In this document: positions 25,803-28,688 of the stretch, piece by piece
How the letters are laid out: each line of letters begins with the position of its first letter
Position numbering within the stretch: the first letter of the stretch is position 1
Source: a virus
Strand: one strand, 5' to 3'
Length of the DNA stretch: 28,688 nucleotides
IMG/VR virus record: IMGVR_UViG_3300030451_004595
Coordinates: 1,049-29,736 of that record
Made by a program: the position numbers and the translations under genes
Notes under the pieces: model-generated
Database searches by the model: none
What the model saw: the letters and a program-made list of their open reading frames with translations, nothing else
What the model was told of the DNA's origin: nothing

Positions 25803-26439
25803 CAGGAGTTGTCCAGAAATAATCGTCACAATCACCCAATCGACCCCATTTTACACCATTTTCAACTTGATAGTGGTTAGTTGATACCTTAAAGTCAGGC
25901 ATTTTTGCCTCTTGAGGTGTCATTGAGATGTCATACACACGACAACGATTATTTGGATAGAGTGCATACTGCCCATTTTCCAATTCAATCAGATTAAATG
26001 ACTTATGTTCGTCTGGTATTTCGCTTGTACTCGCATCTATCTCATCTAAACTACCATGATAGTTGTCTAAAGTGCAAATATATTGACCTTTTTGTGTTCC
26101 AAAGTGTCTTGAGCGTATTTCCCACTCCATTGAAGCTACAATTTGCTTTACAACAGTGGTTACATTATAGTCCATACAGTTCCAAAACTGTAAATTTGGT
26201 AAATCCAAGTCTGGAGTTGGTGTTTCTGGTCTTGAAACAAATGCACTTATGGGTAATTTATCGTAAATTGCTCCATATTCGGGCAAATAAGTCTCAAAAT
26301 AGAAAGCACGACCAGGTATACTCTTTGCAGTAACCCATATTCCTTCGACAAACTCACCATGTCCATCTTTTAAATCTCTTAAATACTCTTTTCTTACCCA
26401 AACCTTTACAGTCGGTAAATTAGTAAGTAGGCAAGACAT
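25783..26439 (-). CDS. Conserved marine T4-like phage protein of unknown function (218 aa)
   Basis: The N-terminal region contains VKVWVRKEYLRDLKDGHGEF, then VEGIWVTAKSIPGRAFYFET, then YLPEYGAIYDKLPISAFV (residues about 11-69). This block resembles a conserved uncharacterised protein found in late regions of marine T4-like phages. The middle holds LPNLQFWNCMDYNVTTV and helix-like segments. The C-terminus has NLIELENGQYALYPNNRCRV, then YDISMTP and a W-G-R-L-G-D-C-DD-Y-F-W stretch. No catalytic motif, signal peptide or membrane span is seen. Its ATG overlaps the stop of the 48-aa basic gene as TAATG, so the two are probably translated together. A virion or baseplate-assembly role is possible from location alone. 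Confidence 0.8.
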   Translation of the reverse strand: MSCLLTNLPTVKVWVRKEYLRDLKDGHGEFVEGIWVTAKSIPGRAFYFETYLPEYGAIYDKLPISAFVSRPETPTPDLDLPNLQFWNCMDYNVTTVVKQIVASMEWEIRSRHFGTQKGQYICTLDNYHGSLDEIDASTSEIPDEHKSFNLIELENGQYALYPNNRCRVYDISMTPQEAKMPDFKVSTNHYQVENGVKWGRLGDCDDYFWTTPDERGKK

Positions 26440-26585
26440 TAGCGACCCTGCCCTCTATATCTTTTACGAGCCGAGTTACGAGAGGTAGCGGAATACTTTG
26501 AGTGCTTTCCTGTTCCCTGACGAGTTTTTTTAGGTCTTGACTCTGTATAAAAAGTCGCTCCCATCATTCCTGATCTTTTTGCCAT
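26439..26585 (-). CDS. Very basic 48-aa protein
   Basis: The frame reads MAKRSGMMGATFYTESRPKK, then TRQGTGKHSKYSATSRNSAR, then KRYRGQGR, and stops at TAA. Fourteen of 48 residues are K or R, with essentially one acidic residue, and the tail is K-R-Y-R-G-Q-G-R. Small proteins of this make-up ending in YRGQG occur in marine T4-like phages. They are conserved but uncharacterised as far as I know. The gene fills the gap between the DUF6445-like gene and the 218-aa gene. Its TAA overlaps the next ATG (TAATG), and a sigma70-like promoter precedes it. Nucleic-acid binding is plausible from charge, but a structural role is equally possible. Confidence 0.8.
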   Translation of the reverse strand: MAKRSGMMGATFYTESRPKKTRQGTGKHSKYSATSRNSARKRYRGQGR

Positions 26586-26605
26586 ATGTTTTAGTGTTTT
26601 ATAAT

Positions 26606-26633
26606 ATTATAGCATAAATGCTAAATTGATCAA
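26606..26633 (-). promoter_or_regulatory. Sigma70-like promoter with internal dyad, before the 48-aa basic gene
   Basis: On the minus strand TTGATC (26633-26628) is separated by 16 bases from a perfect TATAAT (26611-26606). It lies about 21 bases upstream of the ATG at 26585. Between the boxes lies a perfect dyad TAGCAT-TT-ATGCTA (26623-26610), and the -10 box is part of a 12-bp palindrome TATAATATTATA (26611-26600). The -35 overlaps the stop codon of the upstream gene. It could be an early or middle host-sigma promoter with an operator. The AT-rich setting raises the chance of a fortuitous match. Confidence 0.5.
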
Positions 26634-27196
26634 TATTCTGTATCAAAAAAGAACAGTTGACTTAATCGACCTGTTTCTTGATTATTTCCAAAATAAGTTT
26701 GTGCAGTATGCCATTGATTTGCACGAAAAAGAATCAATCTATTGTATATATTATGGACTTCGGAAACAAGTTCCCACTTTGTCATATCATTACTAAAATC
26801 CCATATATCTTGTGAATCTCCTTGGTTCCAAGTTAAACTGCCATCAATCTTCGAGCGATAAAAACCAGTCCCACTTTCGAGTGGAGCATTTGGAGTCAAA
26901 AATAAAACACCTGCCCAGTTATTATAATTGTCAACATGCACCCAACTTCGTACGATTGCTGTTGCCATGTGAAATGCTCCTGTATATTCACCAACACCAT
27001 CATACCAAGCTGTTACTTTTCCTGCATATGGACGAAGTATTTTTTCAATAGTATGTTTTGTACTCTCGTTTATATGATTAAGTGTACGTACGCCAGGATA
27101 GTTTCCTTTCACACTGAAATTCTGTGAGAGAGCAAACTTACGAACCTCATCTACATTATCATAGAAGTCATCAACAACAATTAAATTTACGTTCAT
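26630..27196 (-). CDS. DUF6445-like protein, probable 2OG-Fe(II) oxygenase fold (188 aa)
   Basis: The product has a double-stranded beta-helix pattern. H87-V-D89 in SWVHVDN is the likely metal H-x-D, followed by WAGVLFLTPNAPLESGTGFY (about 94-113). Then comes RLILFRANQWHTAQTYFG with H163 as the distal histidine, and GRLSQLFFF with R177 as a possible 2-oxoglutarate anchor. The segments W-A-GV-L-(F/Y)-L-TPNAP-L-x-x-GTGFYR and the FFFDTE ending are characteristic of DUF6445, common in marine phages. The catalytic reading is inferred from these residues, and the substrate is unknown. Its ATG overlaps the TGA of the preceding oxygenase gene (ATGA, 27193-27196), so the two are translationally coupled. 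A promoter for the next gene begins at its stop. Confidence 0.8.
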   Translation of the reverse strand: MNVNLIVVDDFYDNVDEVRKFALSQNFSVKGNYPGVRTLNHINESTKHTIEKILRPYAGKVTAWYDGVGEYTGAFHMATAIVRSWVHVDNYNNWAGVLFLTPNAPLESGTGFYRSKIDGSLTWNQGDSQDIWDFSNDMTKWELVSEVHNIYNRLILFRANQWHTAQTYFGNNQETGRLSQLFFFDTEY

Positions 27197-27786
27197 GCCT
27201 TAAACTCTTTTCGATTATTTAATTCTTCAACCTTATCCATGTAACCTTCATCGCTGAGTGACATATAAGTTGCAACTAAAACAACACGACGACCATATGT
27301 CGGATACTGTTGTGCATGAGCTCCTTCAAAGGTAATACAATCATCTTCTTTTGGTAAGTATAACTCTTCTTCAACAAACGTTCCAGCATCGGTGTCTGAA
27401 AAATATATGAGTAAGTTATGATGTTTATAAGGGTGGTCACAATGAAACGTTCCATTACGACGAGTTTTTTCGGGTTGTGGATGTGTTGAGTTCAATGCCA
27501 TTCTGAGAAAGAAATAATCCTCATAACCATTGAAGTTTAATATTTCACTTACAATATCTACAAATTCTTTTGCTCTGAGTGTTCCAGATGTCGTCCAGTG
27601 GTCAATCTCAGGGCGATCCATAATTGCATGAGTATAAGCCCAGTTCGGACGTAGATGAGTATCTATGCCATTATGTACAACATCAGTATTAATATACCAA
27701 GGAATTTCTGGACTTAGAACAAATCGTTTCAGTTCGAGGTACTTTTCGGTCTTAGGATTTCTCAGAATCTTCATGTGCAGGCTCAT
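27193..27786 (-). CDS. 2-oxoglutarate/Fe(II)-dependent oxygenase family protein (197 aa)
   Basis: The protein shows the HxD...H...R signature of 2OG-Fe(II) dioxygenases. H115-C-D117 lies in TFHCDHPYKHHNLLIYFS, followed by SDTDAGTFVEE, with distal H157 in FEGAHAQQYP and R166/R167 in GRRVVLVATY. The H-x-D to H spacing (40 residues) and the H-to-R spacing (about 10) fit the family. Phage members are thought to hydroxylate proteins, nucleobases or small metabolites, but the substrate here cannot be read from sequence. The ATG at 27786 overlaps the 65-aa gene by 35 bases. A second in-frame ATG at 27774 (MKILRNPKTEKY) would still overlap by 23. The gene is coupled to the next oxygenase-like gene by ATGA, so the two enzymes probably act in one process. 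Confidence 0.85.
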   Translation of the reverse strand: MSLHMKILRNPKTEKYLELKRFVLSPEIPWYINTDVVHNGIDTHLRPNWAYTHAIMDRPEIDHWTTSGTLRAKEFVDIVSEILNFNGYEDYFFLRMALNSTHPQPEKTRRNGTFHCDHPYKHHNLLIYFSDTDAGTFVEEELYLPKEDDCITFEGAHAQQYPTYGRRVVLVATYMSLSDEGYMDKVEELNNRKEFKA

Positions 27787-27949
27787 AACTAATATCTTTT
27801 GCGGTCAATTCCTTATTGTAATAAGTTTCAACAGCAAGGTCTTCCATAATATCAAAGAGTTCTCTTTCAGTGACATTCCAGAAGATAACTTTTCCTTTTC
27901 GGAGAATATTATATCTGTCTATTTTTTCTTCTTTTTGCGGTTGTCCCAT
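27752..27949 (-). CDS. Small soluble phage protein (65 aa) overlapping a membrane micro-protein
   Basis: From the chosen start the product reads MGQPQKEEKIDRYNILRKGK, then VIFWNVTERELFDIMEDLAV, then ETYYNKELTAKDISYEPAHE and DSEKS. The core, a strand VIFWNVTE followed by an acidic helix ELFDIMEDLAVETYY, resembles small conserved proteins of marine T4-like phages with an (F/W)-x-NVT-x-x-E-x-FDI-x-(D/E)-DLA pattern. The frame is open up to an ATG at 28042. I reject that start because the extra N-terminus only mirrors the 30-aa membrane peptide and the end of the DUF7936-like gene in another frame. No good Shine-Dalgarno precedes 27949, so coupling or frameshifting from the 30-aa gene may supply ribosomes. 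Function unknown. Confidence 0.7.
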   Translation of the reverse strand: MGQPQKEEKIDRYNILRKGKVIFWNVTERELFDIMEDLAVETYYNKELTAKDISYEPAHEDSEKS

Positions 27950-28011
27950 TGATAGAATATGTAAAGTCCGAGTAGTGTCCAAAAGACGGTTGTAAATCCA
28001 ACGTGGTTCAT
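27919..28011 (-). CDS. 30-aa single-span membrane micro-protein
   Basis: The frame reads MNHVGFTTVFWTLLGLYIFY, then QWDNRKKKKK, and stops at TAG. Residues about 4-21 form one hydrophobic helix, followed by a basic tail (R plus five K). This is the layout of a small inner-membrane peptide with its C-terminus in the cytoplasm by the positive-inside rule. A GGAGGA Shine-Dalgarno lies 11 bases upstream, and its ATG overlaps the stop of the DUF7936-like gene as TAATG. The 65-aa gene starts inside it in the -1 frame. No family is recognised. It could be a membrane anchor, a holin-accessory or superinfection-type peptide, but nothing shows which. Confidence 0.75.
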   Translation of the reverse strand: MNHVGFTTVFWTLLGLYIFYQWDNRKKKKK

Positions 28012-28307
28012 TACCAAGGAGTTCCTCCAATATTCGGGTCAATGTATCGATTTAAATCTTCTTGAAGTGATTCAATCGCACTGGAACCGATGCCTGTCTG
28101 TATCCAACCGATAAGCTGTGATTCGGTCAGGTCGGTGTAAGGAACGAGTGTATCAGGGCGTGAGAACGTACATATACCTGCAAGACTATGACTCATAACT
28201 GAAGTACCTGTGGTAGATACTCCAGTATAAGTGTAGACCGCAGTATGAACGAAACCGTCTGATTCCCGTTCTAAATTTTCGACTTTAAATGTGTAACTTG
28301 TGTTCAT
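28011..28307 (-). CDS. DUF7936-like phage protein (98 aa)
   Basis: The product begins MNTSYTFKVENLERESDGFV, with two to three beta-strands (HTAVYTYTGVSTTGTSVMSH). It then has the YTDLTESQLIGWIQTGIGSS segment at about residues 57-76 and ends in a short helix and GTPW. The pattern (P/Y)-(Y/F)-x-D-LTE-x-Q-(L/V)-(I/V)-GW-(I/V) with a proline-tryptophan ending is typical of the DUF7936 family in marine T4-like phages, where the role is unknown. No signal or membrane segment is seen. It lies four bases after the 25-aa membrane micro-gene and overlaps the start of the 30-aa membrane micro-gene (TAATG), so both of its neighbours are micro-proteins. Confidence 0.8.
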   Translation of the reverse strand: MNTSYTFKVENLERESDGFVHTAVYTYTGVSTTGTSVMSHSLAGICTFSRPDTLVPYTDLTESQLIGWIQTGIGSSAIESLQEDLNRYIDPNIGGTPW

Positions 28308-28311
28308 ATCT

Positions 28312-28389
28312 CTATGTATGGGGATTATAATACTGTAGCATTAATATGAGAATGAATATAATCACGAGTATGGTAATTACTGCCATCAT
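28312..28389 (-). CDS. 25-aa single-span membrane micro-protein
   Basis: The frame reads MMAVITILVIIFILILMLQY, then YNPHT, and stops at TAG. Residues 3-18 are almost all I, L, V, M or F, giving one membrane helix with a short polar tail. The ATG overlaps the TAA of the glycosyltransferase gene as TAATG. A GAGGA Shine-Dalgarno lies 7 bases upstream, inside the glycosyltransferase end. It exactly fills the space before the DUF7936-like gene. No family is recognised, and the extreme hydrophobicity leaves little room for similarity searches. Confidence 0.65.
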   Translation of the reverse strand: MMAVITILVIIFILILMLQYYNPHT

Positions 28390-28688
28390 TAGATAATCCT
28401 CGTCTTTTCATGACCGACACGAACACGAGGGTCGCACCATATATCAAAACCAGCTTCCTTTGCATCTAAGCAAAATGAAACGTCCTCACCACACATATCC
28501 TGTACTTCACCTGATTCAAAGACTTGCATCTTTGGAGCAAACCAAGGATATGGCATTCCTTCATGCTCAAATACACCATTCTTAATTAACAACCAACCAA
28601 AGCCAGTATAGTCTACTGTAAATGGTTTCTTTCTTTTACTAATACTATCTATGGTTTCGTGATTCATCACACCTCCGTTTGTGCGGAA
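28389..28688 (-). CDS. Glycosyltransferase (GT-A type), C-terminal part only
   Basis: The frame is open to the window edge, and at least 99 codons of the 3' part are present. The segment VDYTGFGWLLIKNGVFE is followed by MPYPWFAPKMQVF. The downstream CGEDVSFCLDAKEAGFDIWC then leads to DPRVRVGHEKTRII. These match the C-terminal acceptor-side motifs of family-2-like phage glycosyltransferases, where GED-x-x-F is the usual catalytic/acceptor loop and W-x-D-x-x-x-x-x-GH-x-K the late metal or diphosphate region. The nucleotide-sugar-binding N-terminal half is outside the window. GTG and ATG codons at 28670 and 28667 follow a GGAGG, but I prefer an internal reading because a 92-residue glycosyltransferase would lack its donor site. 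The likely target (virion protein or host surface) is not shown. Confidence 0.8.
   Translation of the reverse strand, partial: FRTNGGVMNHETIDSISKRKKPFTVDYTGFGWLLIKNGVFEHEGMPYPWFAPKMQVFESGEVQDMCGEDVSFCLDAKEAGFDIWCDPRVRVGHEKTRII

Noticed and set aside
25803-25835. An upstream ATG at 25835 adding MIVTIISGQLL to the 151-aa protein
   Set aside because: It would deepen the overlap with the 218-aa gene to 53 bases, and the hydrophobic extension is only the other-frame reading of that gene's end. A signal peptide reading is not convincing.
25998-26333. A 111-residue plus-strand frame opposite the 218-aa gene
   Set aside because: Its composition (runs of H, L, Y and C) is that of an antisense reading, and it opposes a gene with conserved-looking segments.
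28011-28042. An upstream ATG at 28042 giving the 65-aa protein a 96-aa form
   Set aside because: The additional 31 residues lie opposite the end of the DUF7936-like gene and the 30-aa membrane gene in other frames, and have no ribosome site. The 27949 start gives a product matching a known small-protein pattern.
28389-28670. A complete 93-aa gene starting at GTG 28670 or ATG 28667 after a GGAGG
   Set aside because: The sequence is the C-terminal part of a glycosyltransferase, and the frame stays open to the window edge. A gene starting here would lack the donor-binding half. The GGAGG may be chance or serve no start.
1-28688. tRNA genes, integrase, attachment sites or insertion sequences
   Set aside because: The window is almost completely filled by minus-strand protein genes. 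No cloverleaf-like segment, transposase or integrase motif or terminal repeats were seen by eye.

Overview
The window is a stretch of structural genes from a T4-like (Straboviridae/Kyanoviridae-type) marine myovirus. Every gene I accept is on the minus strand, so the transcript reads from high to low coordinates. The evidence is a run of baseplate genes in T4 order (gp25, gp6, a giant gp7-position protein, gp8, then a DUF4815 protein where T4 has gp9/gp10). It also includes the accessory types usual in myoviruses of marine cyanobacteria and SAR11: 2-oxoglutarate/Fe(II) oxygenases, a DUF6445-like protein, a DUF7936-like protein and a glycosyltransferase. The DNA is strongly AT-rich by eye, which fits a phage of Prochlorococcus, low-GC Synechococcus or Pelagibacter. 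No host-diagnostic gene (photosystem, integrase, tRNA) is present, so I cannot choose between these hosts.

Layout in the direction of transcription. (1) 28688-25250 is an accessory block of small, tightly packed or overlapping genes: the C-terminal part of a glycosyltransferase, a 25-aa single-membrane-span peptide, a DUF7936-like protein, a 30-aa single-span peptide overlapping a 65-aa soluble protein, two 2OG-Fe(II)-type oxygenases in tandem, a 48-aa very basic protein, two conserved phage proteins of unknown role, and a 38-aa acidic peptide. (2) 25218-9630 is the baseplate wedge unit: gp25, gp6 and a 4411-residue protein that keeps recognisable gp7 landmarks but is enlarged with many beta-rich modules. 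(3) 9587-361 holds gp8 (enlarged), a 2477-residue DUF4815 protein and a 67-aa coiled-coil protein. (4) 321-1 begins the next unit: a 76-aa probable virion protein and the first 29 codons of a fibre-like protein.

Units 2, 3 and 4 are each preceded by a perfect TATAAATA, the T4 late-promoter core. This is consistent with three late transcripts. The start of the 48-aa basic gene has a sigma70-like promoter containing a perfect dyad. Within units, stop and start codons often overlap (TAATG or ATGA), which suggests translational coupling.

Gp25, gp6, gp7 and gp8 are expected to build the baseplate wedge. The DUF4815 protein probably forms the peripheral part that carries the fibres, and the genes after it begin the fibre region. 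The most interesting features are the extreme enlargement of gp7, beta-modules shared between gp7, gp8 and the DUF4815 protein, a duplicated Cys/His module inside gp7, and two membrane micro-proteins. One of these micro-proteins could be joined to its overlapping neighbour by a -1 frameshift. No tRNA, CRISPR array, insertion sequence, integrase or gene-free stretch over 300 bases was seen.
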